NCBI GenBank assembly: GCA_013420905.1
Contig: JAAXNY010000005.1
Span: 2,418,001 to 2,482,000 of the forward strand
DNA length: 64,000 nucleotides
Origin: Collybia mongolica
Lineage: Eukaryota > Basidiomycota > Agaricomycetes > Agaricales > Clitocybaceae
Direction of reading: 5' to 3'
This document shows, piece by piece, positions 34,904 to 45,762 of the stretch; within the stretch, counting starts at the first letter, position 1, and each line of letters starts with the position of its first letter. Under the pieces are notes generated by a model. It was given only the letters and a program-made list of their open reading frames with translations, did no database searches and was not told the origin of the DNA. The translations under genes were made by a program, and so were the position numbers.

Positions 34904-37900
34904 TTAAACAATATCGCGGATACTCGTGGGTACTTCAGGCTGTGCAAGGATAACTGTTAATAAGGATCGCAAGATGAAGGGATTTAAGCATACGCATTTG
35001 ATCCTAGATAAGAGGACAGTAGTATTAGATTTAAATGTGATATCCAGACTGAAGCGCTCAACTTGTAAAAACATTCTATGGATCGCAGCATCTCGACATC
35101 TCCACCTGTGGCAGTGACGAAGTTGATAATGACACCAGCGCGAGAGTAATTGGATGCAATCGCGGGAGAAACACTGAATTACGGAAATCAGGCGAGTAAC
35201 GCAATTATAGGAGTGTGACGGACCGGTGAGCATACTCCTCCACAGCTTTGGGGAGATCTAAACCCGACGTTCTTCAGTGCTTTGTTTCATAGATATCCCA
35301 GCAACATACCATAATTAATTATAAGGGGCACATGAGCGACGTCAGGAGTCTTGACCTGAACATCATAGACCACAAGGACCTTCGTTGCGGGTTGTCTCAT
35401 GTTGATAGAGTTTGAATTTCGAAATTTGTTGAGGGCAGCTAGTTTGGTGCCGGCGATCATATCACCATGCTGTTTTTTGGGGGAAAGTTACGATCAACGA
35501 ACACAGGAGAATAATTTTGACCTTACAAGTGGGACAGCTTCTAAGCCTCGACTAGCAAGCTTATACACAACTGAATCAAGAGCTGTCATACCTCCAACAT
35601 GCACGATGGCCTGTGTAACTTCTACATCATCGAAAAGATCTACCAGCGCATCGAGCTTCCACTCCCTAGCTTGAGCACTCTCAGCATTGGAGGCCCCTCT
35701 TCCCGAACCAATTATTCCGAGCCCTCCACCGGGTACAGTTGCCATAGGATCTGACCTGCCGCCGGCTGTGAAGGCGAGGTACAGATAAAACTGGCGTAAG
35801 CCTCGAGACCCTTGATTAGCGTCAGACTGAGTTACATTTCCGTCGCGCCGTACGAGAACACGAACAGGCTCGCGGAGTTGAATGGCGGAAGCAAGGTTAA
35901 GGACATCCTGAGGAACAGTATTGGAGAAAAGAGCGGTTTGACGCTCGATCGCCTGAGAGCTGCTATTGTTTACATCGGTAGGGTTAGGTGATGGTGCTAC
36001 AGAAAACCGACGAGTTGAGTTCTGAAAGGAAGGGGCAAAACTGTTTGGATCAAGAGGAGTAGGGAATGGCAGCTGGGGTGTGGTAGTGGAACTAGTGCCA
36101 GGAGCAGTAGGAGTTCCAGTACTTACGGGGCGAGAGCGGGGAGGGGGGAGGAGCTTTACTATATTGAAGACAAATTCGTGAAGGTTACGTGCGATGAGCT
36201 GATCTACCTCATCTAAGACGAGGAAGCGCACTTCGGAGCCTGCAAGCCCACCTGGTGAAGTAAACAGCGCGTGGAGCTTCTGGGGAGTACCGCAAATGAT
36301 GTGAGGCATATTTTGATGGAGCAGCCTGAGTTCCTGACTGAGATCACTATTGGCAGATGTTGCACCGACTCCCAATGCGGATTTGACCCCAATAGATCCT
36401 CCTAAATCCCGGATCATACGTTGAGCCTGAGTAGCTTGGTCTACTGTCGTGGAGACCATGATCACAATTGGTCCCCGGTTTGGCGGACGAACCGTGATAT
36501 TAGTGACGGCTACTTGGATGGCAGGTATCACATATGCAGCAATACGTTCCTGGGTTGGAGGTGCTTGGGCAATTATGTCTGATCCTCGCAAAAGAAATGG
36601 TAGAGCCCGTTGTTGAATCTTATTGGGTGGGCCGACACTGACGGAAGGATCAGCAGAGGCTTGTCTGAATGAACTTCTATCCTTACCCGAATTTGTTTAA
36701 AGACCTCAGAAGATCGGGAGCGAGGGAGAGCTGTTCCCATTTCGATATTATAGGACCAGGATCGCGAGGCGAACCCCCCACCCATGTATCGGATTGAGGG
36801 TCAATAACCTGTAGGTATAACATGTTAATAATGATAAAATGAACCGTAACTGTATCTGTTAGCGTACGCCTGATGACTCCCTGCGAAGGAGCCCTGTGAC
36901 CGACCGTCGCTTATCTCGGGATGTAGCATCTGTCCGGTCGATGTTAGGGTTAGAAGATCGGATGGACAAGTCTAATGTTCCAGCAGACCAGGTCCGCATT
37001 GGGGGATTTGGGGGCCGCGGTGACGGCCTTAGGTCAGGTCTCTGTGGTAACCCATGTCCAAGCATGTTTGAGTTCGACATTTGAAGAGGCATCATCTGAT
37101 TCGGCGCGATCTCCGCTTGAGGTGCATTCATTCCGACAATAGAGTTATTCCGAATATCAGCGTTGTTGGATTGCATGTGCTGTTGAGTCTGGAGGGCAAG
37201 CAGTTGGCCAACGGATGATGTCAAGGTGTTTAGCCGCTGGGATATTGTTGAAAAGTCGTCTGATGGGGCCGGCTGATTAGGGGCAATGCTGCCAATCGAA
37301 GGCCGAGGGCCGTTCAGTGACGATGAGGCGAACCCATTCACATTTCCATTGGGAGCGGCGAATGGGTCTTTGAATTCAGGCTGCACGCTAGCACCTAGAG
37401 AACGCTCCACCAGCAGGTTGATTTTTCTTTGCATATCTCCTAGTTCGCGTTGGACCTCCTTTGTAGAATGTTCGCATCGGAAGAGTCGATCTAATATGTC
37501 ATGGATAATAGGAGAGGATTTGAGCTGGGCATCGAAACTCATATGATGGTCAACGCCGCCGGAACCCAATGATGATACTGGGGACGAAGTAGTAAACACC
37601 CCGGCATGAAAAATTGGTCCAGTTTGGCTGGAAACCGTGGGAGGGGTAGACAGACGTTCGCGGATCTGTTGCTGCTGCATCGAAAAGAAAGATACCCCAG
37701 GGGTCTGCGTCCCATTTCCTCCCGACTGGGGACCAGGAGTATCTTGGTTGTCATCAGCCTCAGGCAATGTATCCAAAGAGCCCAACATGCTTGTTTCTCT
37801 GACCCTGGGTTCAACAACTGTGTGAGGCCTGCTCACATCAACCTGGTGGAACGTCGGTGATTGTCGTGACCGGTCACCCTGGTCTGGTAGTGACTGGTGC

Positions 37901-38118
37901 CCAAGAGTGTCACGGCTTTCACCTGGTGGGCTAGGCGAAGACCTCACCGAGCGATACTCGGAAGGAGAAATTGAAAGGGAGGAAACGGAGTTCCGGTCGT
38001 GCTCACGAGCTGAGTGATGCCTGAATACCGAACTATTGCCTCCCTCGTCGTCACTACCACGAACACCTCCAGGAAAGAAAGGCATCGAGGCAGGGTTCAA
38101 CGCTGCCCTCCTTGCCAT
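34904..38118 (-). CDS. eIF4A-derived pseudohelicase with long disordered N-terminus
   Basis: Exon 1 (38118-36868) encodes 417 Ser/Pro/Gln-rich residues with two short predicted coils (HDILDRLFRCEHSTKEVQRE; FSTISQRLNTLTSSVGQLLA). A 59 nt intron (36867-36809) joins it in phase to VIDPQSDTWVGGSPRDPGP and an eIF4A-like core. Aligned blocks are LLRSLNKFG, KIQQRALPFLLRGSDIIAQ, REWKLDALVDLFDDVEVTQA, VPLIINYDLPKAVEEYAHRV and IECFYK. Catalytic motifs are lost: motif I reads APPTQERI, not AxxGxGKT; PTRELA reads TTVDQA; TPGR reads TPQK; DEAD reads DEVD; SAT reads SNT; and HRxGRxGR reads HRVSPAIAS. The C-terminus PEVPTSIRDIV ends at 34904. All frames are open, so this is a gene and not a relic. The last intron choice is the least certain. 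Confidence 0.8.
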
Positions 38119-38547
38119 AGTTTAGGTGGACAGATGGCAACTAGCTTGCGCCTTCGGTTGAACACGAATAACCTGATTTCAACATAAAATTGGTTGGTAA
38201 GCCGTCTCGTTTGGCAGGTACATTATACTACAAAGCTGATCTTACCTCTGACAATCGTAGTGGGTAAGTAACTAGGCAGCTTCCATGCAGCGATAGATGG
38301 TCTGCAAGAGAGGGGATTGACAAAGTTTGTGACACGATGGTGGCAACTGCGACAGAGACTCTTTCGGCGGCAATTGTGACTTGTCAGGCCCGAATTTTAT
38401 CAACCACCGCCACAACGTGATGGCCTAGATACGACATCGGGCAACAAAGAACGAAAAAGTTGTCCATTTACTAGTACTGGACATTTAATATATATATGAT
38501 GGTAATAATAGTGATGGGGGAGATTCGAATGATAGTGTATAAAGTCG
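38119..38547. other. Promoter region of the pseudohelicase gene
   Basis: No gene is seen. It includes an alternating TA run near 38485-38500 and the 3' end of the RRM gene at its right. Confidence 0.4.
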
Positions 38548-39359
38548 CTACTTAGGCGACGCACATGCCAAAAGATATTCCAAAGAAACGGTGGCGATCT
38601 GCTTTGGCTTCAACAAACAGCTCTGTGTCATGATTTTGTATGCTCCTAGTAAAGCAATGAGTAAAGATGGTAGAAGCGGGGCAGGGGAAATGAGCACTTG
38701 ACACTGGTGTGTGTGTTTGATTCGCCTTGCCGTCCGCGGATGTCTCCCAGGCGAGCTGAGCTTCAAGATCATTGATAGGCAATGATTAGAAGATGGAATA
38801 CTAACCACGAATAATATCCTGAACTTCAGGAAGTTCCGCTGCCGAAACCGTCACCTATGGGGACCACGTAAATGAAGGTACCTAACTATCGGATGACATA
38901 CTTACCATGATCCGACAGCTTTCCAAGATCATCCCGTTGAGGCGAAGTGCGTTCGTTGCAGCATTTGCATCCTTGAATTCGACCGTTGCGTATTGACGAT
39001 CACGTAAAGTACGGACGTCTGCAGGAACCGGGACTCCAGTGGTGACAGCCTGACCACGGCTACAACGGATCTGGATACGCAAAATAGTACCACATTTAGA
39101 GAATGTAGAACGTAGCAGCTCTCGCGTAATAGAGGATTCCAGCTGGGAAATGGAATGTTAATACAAAAATTTCATCACCAAGTGACGGTAAACATACATT
39201 GCCAACATAAACGAAAGAATAAGCATGTTCGGCTGTCTGCTTTTTTACAACATTGTTTTTCGCTTTCTCCCTCTTCTTCGCCTGTGTGACGGATTCATGT
39301 TTCGTTGACCTCTGAAGTGTGCGGGCACGTTTAAGCCGGCGATCCGGTTTGCTGGTCAT
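38548..39359 (-). CDS. RRM-domain RNA-binding protein
   Basis: A single RNA recognition motif follows a very basic head. Exon 1 gives MTSKPDRRLKRARTLQRSTK, KKREKAKNNVVKKQ and the RNP2 strand SFVYVGN. After an intron come LESSITRELLRSTFSKCGTI, RDRQYATVEFKDANAATNAL (RNP1-like) and GMILESCRIMV. A further exon gives VTVSAAELPEVQDIIR. The last exon probably reads GAYKIMTQSCLLKPKQIATV with a stop at 38548; another frame would end at 38552. The region between the last two exons (about 38645-38795) may hold another small exon. I do not recognise the orthologue; a nuclear or nucleolar RNA-binding role is inference. Confidence 0.7.
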
Positions 39360-39877
39360 GGGCGTCCCGTGTCCGCCGGCATGGTTGGGGTTCCTCTACT
39401 GAAGTTGATTAGACGAAACGTGACTGCGTTGAATCGGGCTTACCTGGCTAATATTAACACTCGATCCCGAATGATCTACGTCCGTTGCTGTCGATTGTAA
39501 ACTGTGGGTTGACCAACTGATGCGCATCGGAGGAATATGTATCTTGGAAAGTTTCGTATTTCTTCTTTGAAAAAGGGCGAGTTGCTACGAATGAGAAGCA
39601 TACTATATGCTGGCTTTATATGTTCCACGCTGGTCAAAGCTGGCCGGGGAATAGAGGGAGAAGTTAGCTCGCTTTGATCGTTGGCCGCCAGACAGCAATT
39701 GTGCTTAATTGATGGCGGGTTGTGGCCACAGGGCATCATTGAATACCTAAATGAGCCACAATGAGAGTTCGGTGGAATCTTTGTGGAAGATAAGTAACGT
39801 GGCCAGGCCACGTGGATCCCGTCACCTGACACCTTAATGTAGCTTGAATGTTCAGTGTGAAATTCCTCTAGTCAGAC
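39360..39877. other. Divergent spacer between the RRM gene and FMC1
   Basis: A 118-codon open frame on the minus strand (39476-39832) has no family signal and is not called. It probably contains the promoters of both genes. Confidence 0.4.
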
Positions 39878-40298
39878 ATGTATTCTCAACATGCTACCGT
39901 ATATCGCGGTATCCTTCGTGAGCTGAACAAGGCAGTGAGTAAACTTATCTCTATGTGTGCCCAATACTTCATCCGCAAGCTAGGCTGTCAGACCCAGAAA
40001 AGCTAATCAAACGGTTGCGACAAGCCTACGATCCATAATAGAGAGGGCCAGAGAATCAAACAGTTCAGCTACGTTTCAAGATGTGCAAAATAGCTTGCTG
40101 TTTCTTCGATCCCAAAGGGATTACAAGGTTAGTTATGTCCATCAGGACTGTCATTGTTCATACTAATTATTCGCTCAGCTCTTACTTGAGAGGTACAATC
40201 CTTTGATTGACCTGACTGCTGAGGAGCGAATTCAGGCAACGGCACGTAGAGTTGGCCTTGACATGCCTGTTATTCACAAGACGGGGTCAGTTCAATAG
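39878..40298 (+). CDS. FMC1: LYR-type mitochondrial assembly factor FMC1
   Basis: Fmc1 supports assembly of the mitochondrial F1 ATPase in yeast and belongs to the LYR-related small proteins. Three exons are joined: MYSQHATVYRGILRELNKA (39878 to about 39934); an intron starting GTGAGTAAAC; AVRPRKANQTVATSLRSIIE, then FQDVQNSLLFLRSQRDYK; an intron starting GTTAGTTATG; then LLLERYNPLIDLTAEERIQA and TARRVGLDMPVIHKTGSVQ, with the stop at 40296-40298. The C-terminal TAEERIQATARRVGLDMP block is what identifies the family. The total is about 105 residues. No single exon is long, so the gene is easily missed. Confidence 0.75.
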
Positions 40299-41206
40299 GA
40301 TATTCCCTACACCACAGGAGATGTTTGGTAAATTTTAAGGAAAACTTGATGTCTCATTTCTTGTATATCGGCGAGATTCCGGACCACCGTTTACTTACAT
40401 ATCACTCATAATGAATGCTTATAAACGTTACCCGTTATACTATGGGTGGCCCACTAATGCCGATTTTTGACTCCCTCCCCCGTAACGCTACGAAATAGAA
40501 AAATGAGGATTCATGAAGTTACTGGTATATAGAACTGGTTCTTACGGACAGATTGCCCTGCCTCAAATATTTTAATTTTGGGGGAGAAAATGTGGCGGGC
40601 GTTGACCGAGACGACGTGCTCGATTTCATCAAATGAGACGTGTACTGCTTATTTTCGTCACTGTTGTCACATCAAAAATTAAGCATATTTCATACCCCGA
40701 AACATGCGGTGTCAACTGCCGAGCTATAACAGAATCTGAAAATGTCACGATGGTCCTTGTCACTTTCACCTCTGTAAACAACAAAACTGGAGCCTGCCAT
40801 GGTATCTCGCGCTCTGTACCCTTATGAAATGTCTAGAATAGGAGTCATTGATACATAGAAAGTTTTGTATCCAACCGATTTCCTGTGACCTCTCCCCTAG
40901 TTGTAGGCCTGACCAATAAAAAACAATGCACTTGATTGAAACCACCTTCTCGAGCCTCCGCATAAATCACAGGATGTTTATTCATTGTTCTGAGTTGAGG
41001 ATCTTATTTCGATAACATGCAGCAAGCTATGTTTTTTTTTTGAGGCAAACGGAGCGGTGGAAGTGGCCAAAATGAAAATAAGCATTACCCTGATGTGCCA
41101 CTGATAGTATGGGCTCATACGAAATATCTAATCTAGTTTTTTGGAATATTGAAGAGATTGTATGGTGTAGAATACCGGGTTACAAGAGTAAACACGAAAA
41201 AACAAC
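40299..41206. other. 908 bp spacer, no supported gene
   Basis: AT-rich. An open frame of 64 codons at 40633-40827 begins with a hydrophobic, signal-like stretch but shows no family resemblance. I see no repeat or RNA gene. Confidence 0.35.
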
Positions 41207-42460
41207 ATGCTCATCTTGACCACATTTTTGAAGACCCTTCAAAAAAAATATTCGCGCTTCATGGCACCATACTTGACGCATATCCTGACCTGTGACTCTT
41301 CTGCGATAACGTTCCATCCTACTTCAGACCAGCCAGACATAACATGTCGGGAAACCCTCCATGCCTTAAAAACCGCATCGCATCATCTCGTTGACCAATT
41401 AGAATGTGTTGCCTTCCCCACAGAGACTGTGTATGGATTGGGAGCTGTGGCGTTAAGTAATGTGGCAGCAGCACGAATATTCTCTACCAAAGGAAGGCCA
41501 CCTGACAATCCCTTGATCGTTCACATATCCTCATTTACGATGCTAAATTCCATCCTGCCAGAAGGCTATATCTTGCCTAGGGCGTATCAGGTTCTAGTTA
41601 AGCACTTTTGGCCTGGTGCATTAACGCTCTTATTCCCAAGAGACCCTGATGCTATCCCAGCCATGATCACTGCGAATCAACCAACAGTTGCGATCAGGAT
41701 GCCATCTCATCCTGTCGCTAGGGCGCTAATCGCGATTGCAAATACCCCACTGGCAGCTCCGAGTGCAAATTCATCCGGAAAACCCAGTCCTACTCGAGCT
41801 GAACACGTCTTCCGTGATCTCGGTGGCAAAATTGATGTCGTACTCGATGGTGGTGCATGTGGAGTTGGGTTAGAGAGCACAGTTGTAGATGGCCTCCATG
41901 AAGATGGGAACATCCGTGTGCTGCGCCCTGGTGGTGTCACTGTGGAAGACATGGAGAGGATTCTGCGGGAGGAAATGGTGGACTCAGATCATATACCGAG
42001 GGTTTTAGTGCATCGCCGTGATTACTTGGACGAAACAGTGGAGCAGGCACCAACGACACCAGGAATGAAATACCGCCATTATTCCCCTTCTGTCCCAGTC
42101 ACCTTACTCTTGACTAAATCTCCCCGCCCTGCAGACAATTTGGCAATCTCAGTCACTTCGTTCTTCGCATCGTTGAAAAACACTAAAGCTCTTAAGGTTG
42201 GGGTTTTGGCTCCTGCCGATTCTAGATTGTGGGACTTTCTGCTGCCTGCGGATGGACTAGAGTGGTGTCGTTATCCCTTGGGACTAGGTACCCAACCTTC
42301 TGTAACAGCACACCGCCTATTCGACGGCTTACTGACGTTGGAGGAGAGGGGTGTTGATTTAATGCTTATTGAGGAGGTGGGTGAGGAGCGAGAAGGTCTA
42401 GCCGTCATGAACCGTGTTCGGAAAGCGGCAGGGGATGTCAGATGGATCACTTTCGAATGA
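41207..42460 (+). CDS. SUA5: Threonylcarbamoyl-AMP synthase Sua5
   Basis: Sua5 makes threonylcarbamoyl-AMP from Thr, bicarbonate and ATP, the first step of tRNA t6A modification. It is intronless, 417 residues. The YrdC domain shows VAFPTETVYGLGAVALSN, RPPDNPLIVHISS, HFWPGALTLLFPRDP, AIRMPSHPVARALIAIANTP and LAAPSANSSGKPSPTRAEHV. GLESTVVDG and RVLRPGGVTVEDM follow. The linker carries TPGMKYRHYSPSVPV and the C-terminal Sua5 domain runs to WITFE. The first 18 residues (MLILTTFLKTLQKKYSRF) could be a mitochondrial leader, with M19 (41261) as an alternative cytosolic start. Yeast Sua5 is also sent to both compartments. Confidence 0.93.
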   Translation: MLILTTFLKTLQKKYSRFMAPYLTHILTCDSSAITFHPTSDQPDITCRETLHALKTASHHLVDQLECVAFPTETVYGLGAVALSNVAAARIFSTKGRPPDNPLIVHISSFTMLNSILPEGYILPRAYQVLVKHFWPGALTLLFPRDPDAIPAMITANQPTVAIRMPSHPVARALIAIANTPLAAPSANSSGKPSPTRAEHVFRDLGGKIDVVLDGGACGVGLESTVVDGLHEDGNIRVLRPGGVTVEDMERILREEMVDSDHIPRVLVHRRDYLDETVEQAPTTPGMKYRHYSPSVPVTLLLTKSPRPADNLAISVTSFFASLKNTKALKVGVLAPADSRLWDFLLPADGLEWCRYPLGLGTQPSVTAHRLFDGLLTLEERGVDLMLIEEVGEEREGLAVMNRVRKAAGDVRWITFE

Positions 42461-43369
42461 CTCTCCACTCTCCCTCCTTTGAGTCATCGCTAGGCATAAT
42501 TTCGACACCTCTGACGTCCAAGTGAGTTTTACACATAGCTCAATATCCCTACTCTGACCAATTACAATATCAGGTCCTTTTTTGCGCGAGTTACCTGTGA
42601 GAGTGGGATATTGCGTAGAGCTTGCAAATAATGCACCACTTTGAAAACTCGTGGCAAGCCTCGTGTTTATGAATTTCATACCTTGAACACACGAGGCTTA
42701 TTTCCTCTAACATCACGGCTTTCTCCCAGTTTTCCCCATTGACGAGAATACCGCGGGGGTCAACAACAACAATAAAACTTTCGAAATGCCGATAGTTTCC
42801 CTTGAACATTTAAAAGCATTGGCCTCATCAGAATGGTACGTTTCTCCATCTTCTGCGTTAGACTGAGTTCATTAACACGAGTGCTATACCTCGTTATCTT
42901 ATATGAAGGTCGATTCAGCTCGTATAGGAGGCTCAAATCCCAAGAGCCACACTCGCAATTGCATGAGGCGCTTGTTCTGCAAACGTGTTGGCGGGACTTG
43001 CCTTGAACTGGGATGTTGCTATGTTCTCATCACATGACATTGGTGGGGTGCTTGGTCACGTTATTTTCCCTTTCATCAGAATGCCTCGTTTCACTCTCGC
43101 GGATCCCGTTCCCTTTGCAGAGCACCTCATGATGATCGTAGGATATAGGCGCGCCCGTCGTTTGTCGACTGCACGTCGAGAACGATATGTATTTAAAGGA
43201 TCGTAAATTCTATTCCATTCTCTATGCCCCCTTTCTCAACTCACTCAACACTCACCCCCACTCATTCTATTTTTCTGTTATCTATTCTTCAAAAACTAAA
43301 AATGCAGATTTCGGGTCAGACAATTTCTTTATTTTGACTTTATGCTTCTCATGTCTTGTATCAGAACCA
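42461..43369. other. Spacer and long leader before the HMG-box gene
   Basis: A few short open frames occur (for example 42591-42809 minus and a 17-codon start at 42787 plus), but none extends through sensible splice sites. From about 43205 the plus strand is pyrimidine-rich, as in a fungal core promoter. Confidence 0.4.
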
Positions 43370-44910
43370 ATGAAGCTCGAGGGACAACAAGATTCAGAGT
43401 TCCGGCATCTTTATGCAATGCCCCCGTACCCTACTTCTTTGAATTATCTAAATTGCTCTTTTGATGAAAGATCATATTCGGAATACAATCGCAGAGAATT
43501 CAACGCGTCTTACACTTCCCCCAGTTTATATCGACGCCAAGTGCCGCTAGCAAGGTCTATTCGTGGAACTGAAACGTACACCTCATCACAGGCTCTCAAC
43601 CACCACCAATTGAAAGAATTCAATACTTCGCACTCCCGAATCGATCAAGCCCTTCCCCAGTTGCCTTCTTTACTAGCCGACTCGCGTTCCGGCTCAACTC
43701 CAGGTGCACCTTCACAACCACACGTCCCTCGTCCACCCAACGCCTTCATGCTCTTTCGCTCTGATTTCCTCAAGAAAGGTATCATCCCGTCTCATGTTGA
43801 ACGCCGTCAGCAAAATCTTAGTCGCATAGCCGGACAGTGTTGGAATCTTTTACCTGCGGAGGAAAAAGAAAAGTGGCAGGAAAGTGCCGCAAAAGTTCTA
43901 ATGGAACATCAAAAACAAAACCCGGACTACAAGTTCACTCCTGCACCGCGTGGTTCGCGCCGTACGAAAAGCAAAGGGCAGGCTGACGCTGACAGGGACG
44001 CACTTGATGACGAGGATAGGATCAGGAAAATCAGGGAGGAGTACACTCAGATTGCTGGGCCTACTGCTATTCCAGCTCGACGTAGACGGGCAAGGACACA
44101 AAGCCGGCATGTTCACAAGGACAAGAAAACAGTCAGTGATGATCCACAGTGTCGGGTCGCTCATGTACCTTTACTACATTCTACATGTTCCACGCCTTCC
44201 CTGCCATCCCCTGGTCAGGCTTCTGGTCAAGGCCCTGCTCTACCGCCCTTCTTTCCGCAATACTCTGTTCCCCACATCACCGCCCCACGCCGACCTTCAA
44301 CGTCCCTCGGATTTTCAACCGCTTCGCCGCAACCTGGCAACGTCTCTTCCCGCACAGGATTCTATATAACCCGTCCTTCATCAGCAGCTTCGTCAGAGTC
44401 TGGATTGTCCACTTATTTGCGAGATCTCGACATCGTGAGTGTCGATCTTAGTTCTACATACCTCTATTCATATCAACTTTTCCATCCATCTAGACCCCCA
44501 CATCGGCAAGCTTTAGAGACATCTCAATACTCTCTACACCACCTATGTCTACGTCACTTATGACTCCCACAAGCTCTGAACAACATTTCTCCGATGCCGT
44601 ACGCGATCCGCTCCCTTTCACTGCGCTGAACAGATGTGGAGCATCATCGTCTGAACTCACGTGTCCGCCACCACACTGGGACGAGGACTCCGACGGCAGC
44701 AACTCAGGATCTCTCTTGAGTGCACTTTACTCAGATGATTCATTCTCTTCTATCGTGACCCCCCACAATCAACAGGAGTATTCGATATTCGAGGAGAGCT
44801 ACTTTCCGAACGTCTTCGGAGCTTTGATGTCGGAGTGGGAACTCAGCCACTCTCTAGCAGAAGTGGACCACACCTATGCCCCTCGAGAGGATTCCTGGAT
44901 TTCACTATAG
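43370..44910 (+). CDS. HMG-box transcription factor (MATA-HMG type)
   Basis: The protein starts MKLEGQQDSEFRHLYAMPPY. The HMG box lies at about residues 119-195: VPRPPNAFMLFRSDFLKKGI, then QQNLSRIAGQCWNLLPAEEK, EKWQESAAKVLMEHQKQNPD and YKFTPAPRGSRRTK. This PPNAFMLFR start is the form seen in fungal mating and sexual-development factors such as Prf1 and related proteins. A basic segment (ARRRRARTQSRHVHKDKK) follows, then a Ser/Pro-rich region. An intron (donor GTGAGTGTC near 44432) leads to TPTSASFRDISILSTPP. The acidic, Ser-rich tail (44545-44910) looks like an activation domain. The frame stays open upstream to an ATG at 43187, so a 61-residue extension cannot be excluded. Confidence 0.8.
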
Positions 44911-45185
44911 GCTAGAGAATGTATTATTAACCCCTTGCTGTATTTCTTATATTTGTATGTGATTTTACGTCTTTTTTCTTTGCAGTCGTCATGTATGTAC
45001 TGTTTAACAAAGGTCAGAAAAAAAAAGTCGTGTTTAGTCGGTTCCTAGCCGAATATTCGACAATTAGTCGGGGAAACAGTTAGCTCACAGTTAGACGAGA
45101 ATTGTATTTTTCTGACTAATGTCGAAATTTCTAACAATTCTTTTTATTTATTGAGCGTCGCTATAGACACCAAAGCGGACAAGTA

Positions 45186-45762
45186 TTAATCGGATACGAC
45201 TTCAGCTATCATTTCTTCTAGTTTCACATCTAAACTCTCTGCAGCAGCCTTCAGCCGCGGGTCATCTGTTAATACCATCACTGAAGAGGGCAGATGATAA
45301 ATGACATTTGTGCCTGTTCCGTCAACCTTTTCGAGGACCATGAGGCGAGGCGGGATGTTATAGCCAGCTCTAATGTCGCGTTGTAGAATTTCCTGCGCGA
45401 TGAGAGGATTTCCGATCGTATAAACAGCGGCAGCTGGATGGATAGATGAGGGATCGTAGATATCCATCCATTTATTGTGATTCATTTCCAAGAAATACCT
45501 ATGTCGTATCATTCAGGCGTGAGTCGGAAATTGTCGTAGAATAGCGTGTGGTGTGTACTTACAGGAAATTACGGTCTCCAGTAATCTCTTTGATCAACTC
45601 CTCGATCCCCTCTTTCGTCTTCGCTGCTTTCAATTTTGGGATAAAATGTGCCGACCCCGCTTTGTTTAAAACGAGATCAAGGCGTACAATGACGTCCTTG
45701 AATGGCAAGGTCGTTTCGAAAGTAACAAGCTTAGCAGCGAGGGTGGTAACTGATTTCTTCAT
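45186..45762 (-). CDS. DUF302 (TT1751-like) protein
   Basis: Two exons. The first gives MKKSVTTLAAKLVTFETTLP, FKDVIVRLDLVLNKAG and ELIKEITGDRNFL. The second gives YFLEMNHNKWMDIYDPSSIH, AVYTIGNPLIAQEILQRDIR, GYNIPPRLMVLEK, GTGTNVIYHLPSSVM and VKLEEMIAEVVSD. The IPPRLMVLEK...VIYHLPSS part matches the DUF302 fold, small proteins of unknown role that are scattered in basidiomycetes and bacteria. The length is about 175 residues. It borders the CpG-poor region on its right but has normal CpG content itself. Confidence 0.7.

Noticed and set aside
36859..38118. Stand-alone 419-codon gene
   Set aside because: Its stop comes just after a good GTACGC donor, and the 59 nt intron joins it in phase to the helicase-like exons, so I treat it as exon 1 of the pseudohelicase.
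39476..39832. 118-codon minus-strand frame
   Set aside because: Lies in the divergent promoter between the RRM gene and FMC1; composition is not protein-like and no splice partners are seen.
40633..40827. Small secreted-like peptide
   Set aside because: Hydrophobic start but only 64 codons, no recognisable cleavage pattern or homologue.
42591..42840. Possible small gene near the SUA5 3' end (both strands show short plausible peptides)
   Set aside because: No exon chain stays in frame; phases of candidate splice sites conflict.
42910..42955. tRNA-like T-arm (GGCTCAAATCCC)
   Set aside because: No matching acceptor, D or anticodon stems around it.
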